From: Atherinomorus stipes
Taxonomy: Eukaryota > Chordata > Actinopteri > Atheriniformes > Atherinidae
Direction of reading: 5' to 3'
Length of the DNA stretch: 64,000 nt
NCBI GenBank assembly: GCA_023101725.1
Contig: JALJCO010008684.1
Coordinates: 262,501-326,500, forward strand
Below the pieces are notes generated by a model. That model ran no database searches, was not told the DNA's origin, and was given only the letters and a program-made list of their open reading frames with translations. Each line of letters begins with the position of its first letter. Within the stretch, counting starts at the first letter, position 1. A program made the position numbers and the translations under genes. Below, piece after piece: positions 47,801 through 60,400 of this stretch.

Positions 47801-48506
47801 TAATGTTAATCAGCTTGACTTCCCTCAAGGAGGAAATATGGAGAGGCACAATAGAGGAAGCTTTAATAAGGTCACATCATGGGACTTCAACCCCTACTAC
47901 CCCCAGCAGCAAGCCTCCATGGTGGCGATCCCCAACAGCAGGTTCTTCCCTCCGCAAGCTGTGACCCCTGACCCTCGACACTACGGCTACATGCCCCACT
48001 TTAACCCCAACACCAGCCTTTTCTGTGAATACTCTCCCAGTCAGGCTTCTGTTCATTTGCCCCATCACCAACAGCCCATGCTGGTCAGACCACAGCTGCC
48101 CCCTGGTGGGGTGGAGGGGAAACGTGGCAGGAGACCTACGGGGAAAAAAAGGCCTGCCATTCACAGCTGCGAATACCCCGGCTGCAGCAAAACCTACACC
48201 AAGAGTTCCCACCTCAAGGCTCACCTCCGCACACACACAGGTAAGACCACATAATAAATTAAGCATGAAATAATAATTGAATAAAATTCTTCAAAGAAAT
48301 TTCTTAATGATCATCTGCTTTATCCGACAGGAGAAAAACCTTACCACTGCTCATGGGAAGGTTGCAGCTGGAAATTTGCCCGCTCAGATGAACTGACGCG
48401 TCACTACCGCAAGCACACAGGTCAAAAACCCTACGAGTGTCTGCTGTGTCGTAGGGCCTTTTCCCGTTCAGATCACCTGGCTCTGCACATGAAAAGACAC
48501 ACCTGA
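44871..48506 (+). CDS. klf17: Kruppel-like transcription factor of the KLF1/2/4/17 group, probably Klf17 (Biklf)
   Basis: Sequence-specific nuclear transcription factor binding GC/CACCC boxes. Coding exons are 44871-44945, 47391-48240 and 48331-48506, with matching phases, giving 366 residues. The N-terminus [17 protein letters not shown] has the LPSFSTFA-type start shared by KLF1, KLF2, KLF4 and KLF17, followed by an acidic activation segment ([12 protein letters not shown]) and a Pro/Gln/Asn-rich middle. A basic stretch [12 protein letters not shown] precedes three C2H2 fingers: C285/C290/H303/H307, C315/C320/H333/H337, and C345/C348/H361/H365, with linkers TGEKPYH and TGQKPYE; the protein ends one residue after the last His. 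The finger order and spacing are canonical for KLFs. Klf17 is preferred over Klf2/Klf4 because the body is short, but klf1-type assignment is possible. Intron 1 (2.4 kb) holds an old repeat; intron 2 is 90 bp. Confidence 0.85.
45358..46350. repeat. Old interspersed repeat in klf17 intron 1
   Basis: The segment opens with AACCCTTTCAGGCATAATG, contains AT-rich text with GCAAATTAGGTGTTATTTGG / GACTAATTTGCATAC, and closes near GACATGACAGGGTT. It looks like a fish non-autonomous DNA element, but the ends do not pair cleanly. The flanking intron shows only A/T runs. Confidence 0.35.
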
Positions 48507-49575
48507 AGCTCACGCACACACAGATAACACACAAAAAAGCCGTATCTAAAGCCTGCATTCTTTTCTTTAAAGGACTGACTGATTTAATAGCTGAAAAAGT
48601 AAAGATAAGTTCATCACTATTCAGCAAAATAATACTGCACACGTGATTGCCTAAATAAATGCATCAGGATCAATCTCTCACATTCTTAAGTTGAGGACCT
48701 TTACTGGTATGACACCTCTGCTCTTAAACTTTACTGGTAGTGCCACATGCCCAATTCCAGTATTTACTGCTGAACAACAAGCTAAAGCAAAATCAATAAA
48801 TAAAAGCAAAAAAGTCCTTTTTGAGCCAAGGACAGAAAAAAAACTCTGAAGGTTTAAAACTCAGCCCTCTTAAAGTAAACTCTTTGTGAGGATCAGAAAA
48901 GATGCCTTTGCTGTAAATTTAGCTTAAAGCATTGACCAGCACTGTAGACACTGTGGCCTGAAAACAGCTAAACACTAAGACCTACAAAAAGGTGTGTGTA
49001 ATATGGGTTGTATAATGATGCACAACAGTATATCCAGAAGAAACTCACAGCTTACTGAACAAAGTTTACTTTGTAATGATGTGTAGCTACATCACTGCTG
49101 AGAGGATCTGATATCTATCTGTTCCCCTTAAAACATCACACGATTGTAAAATGAAATGTTACATTCACACACAATGAATTTAGCTTTTTTGTATTTGTTG
49201 ATAAGTTCTAACTTAAGACAAACAATCACGTTGGCTTTTTTATTTCTCTCTTTTCAAGCAGATTTAAAAGCTGTGAATATATTGCATCCTTTTCAGCTGC
49301 TTTGAATAATCTTAACTTTAGCAGCATATTTATTATTTTATTTTATATCAACAGGAGATTCTATATTATTGTAAAGGGTTTTTGTAATTTTGCAAGATGC
49401 CTTTAAGTCCTCTAAGTTTTGTTTTCAGGCTCATAACTTTGGTAATAAAGACGTATGATGCTGTAAACTTTCTCACGATGTGGCATGATTTTTCCCCACA
49501 AAGGACTCACTGTGTAGTCTGGTGTACCTTTGCTTCCAGACAAGTCTTTCTAAAAATAAAGTGTCATTTCAGCCT
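48507..49575 (+). other. klf17: klf17 3' UTR with several polyadenylation signals
   Basis: AATAAA hexamers lie at about 48654, 49444 and 49555-49560. The last is followed by GTGTCATTTCAG and then different-looking sequence, so the longest message probably ends near 49580. AT-rich with ATTTA-like elements (TATTTATTATTTTATTTTA near 49328), which often destabilise mRNA. Confidence 0.55.
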
Positions 49576-49983
49576 TTAGCCTTTAGGTGGTAGTCCTGGG
49601 TTATTTGTCCTCATGTTCGAGTTGGCGTGTGCATGCTGTTGGGATTTGAACCTGCTGTGTTTCTCATCCAAATGAGGTGAAATAAGGATGACGATCTGCT
49701 TACGTAACTTAGCACACACCAATGCTTCCTGATTATGTCATAATAGAGGTCACAATCATATTAGAGTGTTCTTTTTCTGTTCATCTTAAAAATGCAATAT
49801 AGCTTTGGAATTACAGAAACACATTTACTTATTAATGTTTGTAGCTCATCTTCTTTTATTCTCCTGCACAGATTTACAGGATCCAATATGATTGAAATGT
49901 TTAAGCCAAAGACATCTGTAGTTTATTTGGTCTGGGGTTTATTTAGTTTTGGGTTTATAATATTAGCCATGCATCTATAACAT

Positions 49984-50240
49984 CAGTGATTCCCAACCTG
50001 AGGTCCCTGCCTGGACCTCAAAGGTGGTCCCCCAAAGAGCCCAGGGGGTCCCCAAGACTTTGTTCAGAGCCAGAGTGATTTACATTAAAGCCATTCCACA
50101 CAGTTGAGGGGTATTTGCTTAAGTTTATTCTATTTTATTTTTAACCTTTTAAGTGTTAAATTCACATAGAATCAGCCATTTAGGGGTCCCAAAAACATTG
50201 ACGTTGCAACATGTCATAAAGGAAAAATTTCTGAGAAGTG
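49984..50240. mobile_element. hAT-like (Charlie-type end) fragment
   Basis: The left end CAGTGATTCCCAACCTGAGG resembles the element at 16326-17039, followed by GTCCCCCAAAGAGCCCAGG and GGGGTCCCCAAGAC. The right end is not clear. Confidence 0.5.
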
Positions 50241-50323
50241 CTGCAATGCAGATGACTGTCCTTATTTTGAAAACAAAGAAAGAAAGAAAGAAAAAGAAGT
50301 GAGGCTATATATTGGTATTTGCC

Positions 50324-51798
50324 TTAAAGGGGTTATGACAGCAAATTTCCCTTTTCTGTAGTTTTGGGGGTAGAATATGATCTGTTGTGCACTGATGAGG
50401 CCATGTGAATGTCAAGAGTGAATATCAAAGTCCCTGCTCATGAGCGGTTAGCTTTGTTTTTGGTTAAAAAAAACAAAACAAAAAACGGTCGAATCAGACA
50501 GCAGCGTTTCATTCAAGCGGCAACCTCCAGTGGCCAACTATGAGTCAAGCCGGAAAAAGTCATTTTTGTAGTTCTCTCTTGATCCGCTAGGGGCTGGCTG
50601 CTTGTTTGCACTCAGAAAAGCCCGGCATACACTGTGCGATTTTTGGCCGTTATTGAGCTGATTTTCCAGTCGTGCGACAAGTTTGGCTATCGGGCCGACT
50701 CTTGGCCAAATCGTGTGTCGTGCGTCGTGCAGTATACTAGAGGGTCACGAGAGGTGATTGGCACCTCACAATGAGCTCTCGATCAGAAATCGTGAGTCGC
50801 AAGAAAATCAAACCTGCTTGATATTTTAGTCGTGGCTCGTGAGTGAATCGCATGTTGAAGCGGCGCCACGACCCAACCGAGAACTGCTCCTCGGATATTT
50901 TCACATTTCGCATGCTTGAAACAAAAATGGAAGTAAACCAAAGGCAGTATGGCGACCCGGCTTGTCATTTGGATGGAGTTCTCGTTGTAAAAACCGACAG
51001 ACCGTACAGCCCACGTCTGCTCAGCTAATTCCTCTTCGACTTTTATTTTTGGCGAATTCTTCACAAAGACAAGCGCAAATCGCCAAGGGAGCGCAGTTTT
51101 TTGGTGATAGCATACTGTTGCTGCTGTTGTTATTGTCGTCTTCTTCTTCTCTGTTTTTCTTCTTCTTCTCCTACCAACTTCATTTATTGCGTTGCATGTC
51201 GGGATTGTTCAAGACCCCAACGTCTCTTTGCGGACGTACAGTGTGAGTAGCATCCGAGCATCGGTTCGTACAGTATGAGGACAGACATCGCAAGCCGTGA
51301 ACTTTTGAACTCTGCGACTGATTCGCACAGTTTGACTTGGGGCTGCGAGCAACGATTAAAAAAATAGCAGTGTATCCCAGGCTTAAGGTCTCAGTTTGTA
51401 GCAAAGTCGCACAATGTTGGTTTTTAGTCAGATAATAGCAAGTCTAAGTATGTCTTACCGCGCCGATTAGGGGGCTAATCTTAAATAACCACTGTCCTCC
51501 TCTCTGACAAACCTGGTCATAATGCGACTCCGCGGCAGGTAATCAGCTGTTTTCAGGTGGAGCTAAAGAGGCTAGCTTAGCAGCTAGCAGCCTCTCTAGT
51601 TCACGTCATTCGGGGGAAAAAATGCAAACCGCGTGCTGTGTGCTCTTGTGGCCGATTCTGGTGAGAAGAGAGAGCCCGCACTCAAAGATGAAGTTACTTT
51701 CACTTTCCAGAGTTTATGGCACGTTTTTACTGAGGTCCTGTTCCAATACACATGTTTTAACTTGAAAAAGTGGGATTTCCGGGTGATGACACCTTTAA
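50324..51798. mobile_element. 1.5-kb TTAA-ended element carrying a nested MITE
   Basis: The ends TTAAAGGGGTTATGACAGC and (reverse complement) TTAAAGGTGTCATCACCC are inverted repeats ending in TTAA. Sequence between about 50616 and 51386 forms a separate element with its own inverted ends (AAGCCCGGCATACACTG and, reverse complement, AAGCCTGGGATACACTG). The outer element without the insert would be about 700 bp. No transposase was seen. Confidence 0.6.
50616..51386. mobile_element. Nested MITE with AAGCCxGGxATACACTG ends
   Basis: Terminal inverted repeats of about 17 bp with two or three mismatches. CG-bearing motifs such as GTGCGATTTTTGGCCG at the left and CTGCGACTGATTCGCACAG at the right continue the partial symmetry. 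It is relatively GC-rich and CpG-rich for this region, suggesting a younger insertion. Confidence 0.6.
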
Positions 51799-52725
51799 CA
51801 GTCTATGGTTTCATACTACATAGGTCTGCTTTCTACATAATTCATATTCTCCAATTAGAGCACACTATCAGGCAAACAGCCTCCCCCTCCCTTCTGCTTC
51901 CCCCAACTGATGCACCAGCAAATCAAGCGAGTCTGTATTCCTGAACATGGGTGAATTCAAGTTAGGGTTTTTGATCAAACGGATTTGAAAAAAAAAAAAA
52001 AAAAAAAAACCTTCTGTAGTAACACTGAAGGAGGCAACCACAACTTTGTCATTTCCTGTAAGTTTATTTATTTTCTAAATGTTGTCTGATAAACATATGT
52101 TCACTGTCTGAAGAGCCCATGATGCTCACAGATAGCCTCTTAACAAACAAACTCCAACCACTAGCTACTGGTAGGCTGACACAGTTTTTCTAAATAAGGT
52201 TGCGGCTTTGTAGCCAATCAAAAATTAAGTCAATTTGGTCTCCGGGCAGACCGTGTCATTGGAGGGAAATCTTTGGAGTTCTGACATAATATGCAGCAAT
52301 AGCAACTTCATTAAATAGTTTATATTGCTATGTCATTAAACCTTTCACTTTGGTTTTATAAAAGAAAAGAGTGAGCCAGAAAGCATTATTTATGGTGAGA
52401 AGCAGCTGATGGCAGCATTAAACCAAGCATTGTTTTAACACAAGCAGGGAGTCCACAGCTTGTTGGAAGTTACATGAAGGGGGTTCTAAGGGAAATAGGT
52501 TAATCATAATGCCTTTAGCAATACAAATTTATGAATTATGACACAGTATTTATTGATGTGGTATTTCAGGAATGAGATCTATGTATGATATCTACATATT
52601 GTTAATGTGTGGCTAATCAGTGGCTGAATCCCAGTCACCAAGTTAATGTGACAGTATTGAATCAAAACAATATTTAACACAGTGAATTTTTTATGACTTA
52701 ATTATGGCTTACAGCTATTACTACA

Positions 52726-52727
52726 CA

Positions 52728-52791
<64 letters not shown>

Positions 52792-52802
52792 GTATATATA
52801 TG
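52726..52802. repeat. (TA)n microsatellite with ATACAT interruptions
   Basis: About 75 bp of alternating TA, interrupted by TACATA and TGTATA. Confidence 0.95.
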
Positions 52803-53137
52803 AATGGATAATTACACCGGCATTACCTGAAATGCAAAAATTTTGCTGTTTTGTTAGAAATGTCAGACTTCTATGCCATAAGCAGCTGAGATGAGGAGTA
52901 GGATTTTTAATGGTACTTTACTAAAGACTGATGGGAATGCCAACTAAACATACATAAACAAGTATATAAATAAAATAATAAAGGTTTTTCTGACATTTTC
53001 AAAATAGCATTTGGAGGAGACTAGAAAAAAAAACGTCTCAGTACTAGTGCATTAGATTTGCCCCAGAAGCTGGATACTGGAGTCGGAAATAACATCACCT
53101 GAGCTGATCCATTGCATTTGGCACAAGAGCTGGAGCT

Positions 53138-53189
<52 letters not shown>
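53138..53189. repeat. 52-base guanine homopolymer
   Basis: An uninterrupted run of 52 G on the plus strand. The poly-proline ORF on the opposite strand is a by-product. Confidence 0.95.
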
Positions 53190-53190
<1 letters not shown>

Positions 53191-54671
53191 GAAATGACTT
53201 CACATCAAACATAAATTTGATGTGATGTCTCTAATCAGTTACCAGCACGTATCTAATCGTCAGATGGGTATTATCTTGTGGCCTTTTTTGCTCTTTTTAA
53301 AAAAAACATATTTGGGGACAAAACATATGTTGCTGCAGGACTGACCTCCACTAAGTTGTTAAGTTGCCATACTAGCACAGCTGTGATTGTCATCTTAATC
53401 CTTATAATCCAGGACGGCATGGTGACGTTTGTGCAGAGAAAAGCACACATCAACACACATGCGTACAGCCAAATGTCACATGACTGAATGCTGGTAAGTA
53501 TAATTTTAGATGCATTCCTTTGCCATTATACTTTGATCTCCACAACAACTGTGCTCACATAAGATATTCCACATAAGCAGATAAATCCACATTACTTCAG
53601 ACATGCAAACGGTAGTCACAAGATGGGATCATTTTATTTTAGCCCAGCATTTTATGATGGCTGGTTTGGGAAACAGAGGCGAAATAAAGACAGAAAAGGA
53701 GCTCTGACCTGAAAAGCCCTGATAAGAGCAAACAAACTCTACATTCTGTGTTCCTATTGCCAAGTGTACACGGTCTTATCTTGCTAGAAAGGCTATTACG
53801 TAGGTATCATGCATGACCAAAGCATTATCATGCATGATCAAGAAATGAATTTTTGAGACATGAAATATTTCTATCCATCTGTCTCCTTTCTTAAAATAGT
53901 TAAGTGATGTATGAAAGCCAGTTTTTTTTCCCGTTTTTACACTACAATAATTGATTAATCTATTTGACTGAAAATTTTCTTTATGGATTCTTCCTCTAGC
54001 CAGTGTTCCCCCCCACCCACAAACAAATGACATAGTGTGATGGATGTTTACAGAGGACAGAGGTCGAATAAAATTCCCTCTCTTTCTTGTGATTCCCTCT
54101 AGATAAAGACAAATCTGTCAACTGAATTTTTTCCCCCAAGAGGGATAATTTCAGAGTAGTTTAATCTAGTTACTGTAAGTAGAGGGAAAAGCAGAGAAAA
54201 ATCTTGTAGAGATGAAACAGGGACATTACGGTATATAGTTAATGGGTCTTTTGCATCGATAAGTTTCCCTTTGTGACAATACAAGAGCCATAGTAATCTA
54301 GTTTTCTGTGCACCTGCTGTAAAGAAACATCTTACTATGATTTTCTTGCATGTTCACAAGATTGTTCTATCTGTATATACAGCAAAAATAAAAAAATAGT
54401 TTTCAGTGTTGTAATTTTCTGCACTGATTCTACAGAACACTAGTTTCACATTTGCGGTACTGCAAGATTTGGTATTGATATCAAGTAAATAAAAGGCTAG
54501 TATCGTCAATATTAATATCAACACCCAAAATATTTTAATGGAGCTGTCCAAATTAAAACATTCAAGGTGTTGTATCATGCTTTTCAAATTTTTGGAAAGC
54601 CAACTAGGCATATATAGGATAAACATGTTCCTCCCACCAGAATAGAAACTAATTTGGTGTTAAATATTAGG

Positions 54672-54926
54672 TTTTTTTTATTTATTTTTTTGATATACTT
54701 TGTTCATCCCAATTAGGAAATTCATTCTCTGCAATTTCACCCACCTCAGGTTGAACCTAAGAGCAGTGGGCTGCTATTTAAAGCGCCCTGGGAGCAGATG
54801 GTGGGGGGGTTAAGGTTCTTGCTCAAGGGTCCACAGTGGTTCACGTGAGTGCCGTGTCAGGGACTCGTACCCGGGTCTGCCGTGCTAAAGCCCGCGACAT
54901 TAACCACTACGCTATCCACTCCCGAT
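54672..54926 (-). mobile_element. tRNA-derived SINE with LINE-like tail
   Basis: Reading the minus strand, a tRNA-like head GGGAGTGGATAGCGTAGTGG contains an A box (TAGCGTAGTGG, plus 54904-54914) and a B box (GGGTACGAGTCCC, plus 54860-54872). A central body follows with TTGAGCAAGAACCTTAACCC and CTGCTCCCAGGGCGC, a phrase shared by many fish SINEs. It ends GGGATGAACAAAGTATATC plus an A-rich tail, resembling L2 3' ends. It is not a functional tRNA gene. Confidence 0.8.
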
Positions 54927-56735
54927 TATGTGCCTAATTTCCAACACTGAGGTAAAATGGCTGCATGAACCACCTAAACTCTCGCCCAATCGACATGTGT
55001 GTATGCCCTTTTTTATGATGTCACCCTGGAAATGTCACAGATCCTGAGGGGGTCGCAGATTATAGTGTAACACCGGTATTGTAACTCACGTGGATAGATA
55101 TTTGTAACCACTGATGGATGATTGGACTCCAATCGACAGAATAAAATGGATTACCCTGTTATGGAGCTGTATGCACTCGACTCAGAGACTAATATGGTGT
55201 CTGAAGTACATGTGGTACCACAGAGACCCCTGACAAAGTAAAGTAGGCCAACAAGTCATTAGCTAGGGGTTAGCATTGAGCTAGTGACATGGTTTTACTC
55301 ACCAGTGTTGTCCGTTTGTCCTTGAGGCGTTTTTATTGTGAGAATTGCCTCAGATCTTAGAAATAATCCCAAGAAAAATCACCTTACCACCTGAGATTCA
55401 TGAGGCTGTCAGAAGTGAAGTTCACACACAAAATTGAAGTTTTTTCTGTGCTCAGAAGACTAAACCTAGCCACTTCTGGCTAGTCGATCCACTGTTCAGT
55501 CCAACAATTAAACTCCCAAGCACAGCATCTTTTCCAACTTGCTGTCGTCTAGAGCTGAAAAATGTAAAAGAAAGAAAAAAAGAGAAGTTTTTCTTCTGAA
55601 CAAAACTTCTGTTAGTAGATGGCTGCCTGTCTCAGAGAAAGTCTACCGGCTGGCTGTTGGCTTCCTCCTCAGAGAGTGTGGACAGGCTAGGATTCTTGGG
55701 GCCAGATCTGCTAAGATTCAAAATTTGTGTGTAGTAATTTGTCGTTGCAATCTAGAATTCTGGTTAAAACCTTTTACCATGTTAACCACTAACATGGTTA
55801 AAAGTTCATAAAAAGCCATTTTTCGCGATAGAACACCTTTAATGCAAAGAGATCATTCTGTGGAACTGATGCATTCATTTTCTAATCTCATTAATGCATA
55901 AAAAACAGATATTACTCATACCATAAAACTTGGCATTATTTGAGAACCCAATTTTGGGCATACGTGGCTTGTCTCAGAGGTGATCTGAATCTACCAAAAC
56001 CCACATAGCCTCCTTTATTAAGTTTGTGATAGTTTTTAAGCTTAACATTTTATAATTTTATAATCAGGTGTCCATTAACAAAGTTATTACTGTTACCATT
56101 TTAAAAATTCAAACTACGCATAATCTCAGTAAAATAATTTTGGGCATGTGGCGCCTTATCACAGCAGTGAACTGAATCCACCAAAAACTGCTTTATCATC
56201 TGTATTTATGAAGATTCTGATATTCTATAAGCCTTGCATCTACGTGTCAATGTTATCACACTAGCGTTGATCAAAATTGATACAATCATTGGTAAAAATC
56301 AATTTGTATCAATCTATCCACCACTAACACTAAGGTGAGGTCAGATAACAGTGATGTTGGGCATGTATGTCCATTTAAAGTTCCACCTTTTTCTGTCAGA
56401 AGTGTTGCAGTAATTGTGCACAACTACTGCACTATCACTGGCTGAGCGATTTGTCCCGTGAATACGTCATGACGCACGGTGTCCAAACTTGGCATGTGGA
56501 AACGTCCTTGTTCCGGGCGTTCATTTATGCTCTGAAATCATTTCCCCTGGGCACACAGACGTGTCTCTGTGCGATTGAATAAGCAGACAAGTCGCTGGCA
56601 AGTGGCTGGCAAGTGGCTGACAGTCAGCAGAAAGGGGGAACTTTTTCATGCCTGCATCTGGGCCACGAGGAACAGGTTAAATGAAAAGCCACTTTCTATG
56701 TCAATGAAACCAGCAACTTTCTCCTCCTAACTGGC

Positions 56736-57418
56736 TGTTACATCCCAGCTCTGCTAGGGGTAAGGGACGCAAACAAAAGACTGGTTTCAAGATGGAAAAG
56801 GTGGAGTGAAGATGTTTTATTGTTCAGGGGTGAATTAAAGCATTAACAAAAACCAGGAAAACTGTAACTGAAAAGGAGATGGGGTTAGCGATGCTGCTCA
56901 AAGGAACAAATAAAAAGGCAGACAAAGCCTAACACTAAAAAGGGGAACCAAATGGGGGAAAAAACACAAACCTAGGCTATAAACCCAAAAGGGAACGAGC
57001 AGCACCATAAACTAAGACCCGAGAACCAAAACCCAACTCCAACAAAAGACCTAGCTATCCCAACTCCAAACTATCAGTGAAAATGACAAAGAAAAGGGGA
57101 TTCAGCAACTAAACCAATAACCAAACTAAAACACCTGGAGATCAAAACTAAAAGACAAAGTTAGTCAAACTAAAGTCACCAAAACATAAACTAAGGACAA
57201 CTGTTGCCAGGCCAAGCAGTTGCCAATGAATGAAGGTGTGCTGGGTTCTTTTGTAGCTGTATGCCAGCTGCTCCAGGTGAGACTGATCAGCAATCAGAGG
57301 GTGAGGGAGGATATGATGGTGGTGGTGGGGAGCCAGGCCAAGGAGAACAGAGGGATCAAGCAGGAGGATTTGCATGTAAAATGAAAGACAAAGGGTTAGT
57401 AACCAGGTGGCCGTAACA
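56736..57418 (-). mobile_element. Candidate solo LTR (683 bp)
   Basis: On the minus strand the segment begins TGTTACGGCC and ends GGGATGTAACA, giving TG...CA termini and a 6-bp inverted TGTTAC/GTAACA. Flanks CTGGC (56731-56735) and CTTGC (57419-57423) are a 5-bp duplication with one mismatch, as for LTR retrotransposons. A minus AATAAA (about 56816-56821) lies near the 3' part, as expected for an R-region poly(A) signal. No internal gag/pol sequence is adjacent. Confidence 0.6.
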
Positions 57419-57424
57419 CTTGCT

Positions 57425-60400
57425 CTTTTGTAGCCCATAAGAGTTTTTAACTATGAACAATTTTGAAGCGATTTTAGTTCTTTTCTTCCTGTTGATGCTC
57501 TTACACCTAGACAGCCATGCCAGGGTTTAGAATAACAATAATTTCAGATTCCTTGCTACCATGGTAAAAATTTTTGCACTGTTGAATAGCACAATGAATG
57601 AGACCATTTATAAACTATCTGTATTCTAATGATGTTATAGCACTGCAGTCCTCTATGCTGAGTTTTTATTTTGACTCAGTAAATTTTACACATCTGACAA
57701 AAGATTTTAAACAAATAATCCTGCAAATAAACTTGTTTAGTGCAGAAAGAATATGTTTCTTTTACTCTTTAATTCAGTATATCACAATAATTGTGTGTAA
57801 TTTTGTTTTAGTCAATTTGTTTGGAATTGCGTCACCTCATGATTTGAGGTCTTCGCCTGCTGTTCAGGGATTAAAGTAGTAAAAGCTGCTGAGTGCGAGT
57901 ACATTGCATCAAGGGATTGTGAGCCGATTAGAACTTGAGTGTTCACAAACAGCTGGCTACAGTCTGCTTGATGCACAGGCAGCCTACTGTATCTTTGCTT
58001 TCATGAAACAAATGAAGCTTACACAACACTGACATGATATAGTTCAGGGTCTTAACCTGAAGTCTTTTATAATTGCAAATCAATTGGAGGGCTCTACAAG
58101 TGATTTAAAAAAGGTAAATGAGCAGGGGTTGCAAATATGTCCTGATGATTAGCTTAGTAAATAACAGGATATTCAAACAAAAACTTGATAATATGCTCCC
58201 TTTTCAGACTGTGCCCAGTTTGGATCACAAACATCTCTGTAAAGTTTGAACCCTAAGCGCAAAGTTTTCCACATTTCCACACCAATGTAATCTTCCAGTT
58301 CATCAAGACAACCCCACATTATGATGCTGCCACCACCATTTTTGACTGTAGTCATGCTGTTAATGAGGTGATGTGCAATTCCTGGTTTCTTCCACACAAA
58401 CTTTTAGAAATAGTTGCTAAATAGTTGGGTCATTGTAATTTGAACAATTTTAGTCCTGGTTTAGGATGGAAGCTGAAAAAGGATGATAGAAAGCTAGAAT
58501 GATTGGGACGTCTTTACTTTTGGCCACTTGAGATACAAAAATGTTCTTGTACACTATCCTTATCCAAATCTATGCCTTGACATACTCCTGGTTCACAAGT
58601 CTACAACCAGACCTGTCAAGCATATGCCTTCGTTTTCAGTTTGACATACAGTATAGGGTAGATAAACTGAATAAACTGAGAGCCTATATGGAACAAATAT
58701 TTTATGTTTTGTAACTTGTATATATTCAAATGTTTATTTTGTTGTTTTTCTTTATAAAACATAAAACACATGCATGCTGTTCTTTGAGCATTTACTATTT
58801 AAGGTGATTACATACTGTAATGTCAGCAGAGTATCATTAAGTATTTTTATATAATTGCTTTTGCTCAATTATTCATTAATCTATACCACAGTGAATTCTG
58901 TTAGCCCTCCTTGGCTGAATTTGCTGAATGAGTAAATAGTTTTTGTGCATGTGCACTGACTGGATAAGACATTTAACAAAAAAAAAAAAATCAGGTGTGT
59001 AGTTTTGAAAAGAATATATGTTTTTTAATGTTACGGGTGCTTCAAAGTCATTACAGTTTTATTTCCCCATACTTATATTCACTTTAACTCAACATGAAAA
59101 CCTAAAGCAGATGATCTTTTTCCTGCATCTATAACATGAGCAGATGAATTCAGACAACATGCATTTATGAGAGGTGAGATTACTCATTCATCAACCAGAA
59201 CTCAGTCGCCAATCACCTGAATAAGAGTTTACCCATAAATGAAGACACAAACGGGTTACTGCTTTTATATTTTATACATTTCGGTTATATAATCCATGGT
59301 GCAGAACAGACTGGTTAAGCTTGCTCAAGGATGCTGTTGACTATTAGAGCATCAGCCATTCGGCACAGCAAGTGGGCGCATGGATGAGTCATTGGCTGTG
59401 CAGAGGCTCTGTCCTAAATATGATGTTTAAGAGACTAATCTGATTTATCAGCAGTCTGAAGGCAAATTATTTAATGACAATGGATTTCACACCAGATTAA
59501 TCTAATTTAGTTGTTATCGGTGCATGATTGTGGAGCGTGTCCAATCAGTTTGTTGAATGTAAAACTCTGCCAGACAGGACCCCATGTATCTAACAACAAC
59601 TTTTTTTAAAAAATGTGGAAGTTCTGGTTATTTATCGCTTAAAAATGTAGAATAACAATTGGTGCAGCACTTGCATTAATTCAATTAGACTTTAATGATA
59701 AATTAAATGAGACTTTTGTATCAATATTTTTGGAAACAAATTGATTTAAAGTGGTAATGATCCTTGTAATCTCCTGCTTGATCCTGCACTTCATCCAGAT
59801 GAAAAAGATTAAATCATCTCTACAACTATTGTGTAGACTGCCGTAACTGTTTTAAATACTGTCTAAATAATATGAACTAATTTTGGACCCTTTATTTTTC
59901 ATGTGACACCACCATCAGAGCCATAGGTTTGTCAAATGCTAGTACTGTATGTGACTAATCAAAAATCAATCCTATGATCTTCGCTGTGTTTGGCAGTAAT
60001 TGGCACAGAAACCCACTCCGAACATTATTGAACAAAGCTGTTCCTGCAGAGGTTCAATCTATATATTCCATGATGATGGTGTGCAATTGTTTGTGTATCA
60101 CAGTCATAAAAACAGCCCAATAAAGATGGTACTGTTACTAAATAGTCCAGAGAAGGATAACAGGAATGAAATAAAATGGACTGTCTTGTTTAAAGTAAAC
60201 TAATGAGACTGACACAGAGGCAAAGAGGTTGAAGGTGAAGTATTTGTCAGTGTAGGGAGGAACTATCACTGTCCAGCAGATCATTCATGGAACAATGTTC
60301 CTTTTTTTTCTGCCTTACTTCACCCGAGCTGAACCTCCAGCATTGCAATGTCCTCACATGCTTTCTCTCCGTGTATTACACAACAGCTTGTTTTTCCATT

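Noticed and set aside
47421..48266. Minus-strand ORFs opposite the KLF exon
   Set aside because: Shadows of the klf17 coding exon, which has intact C2H2 fingers on the plus strand.
53021..53212. Poly-proline ORF on the minus strand
   Set aside because: Caused by the 52-base G run.
54840..54926. Possible tRNA gene
   Set aside because: A and B boxes belong to the head of a SINE; no tRNA fold with an intact acceptor stem, and a SINE body and LINE-like tail follow.
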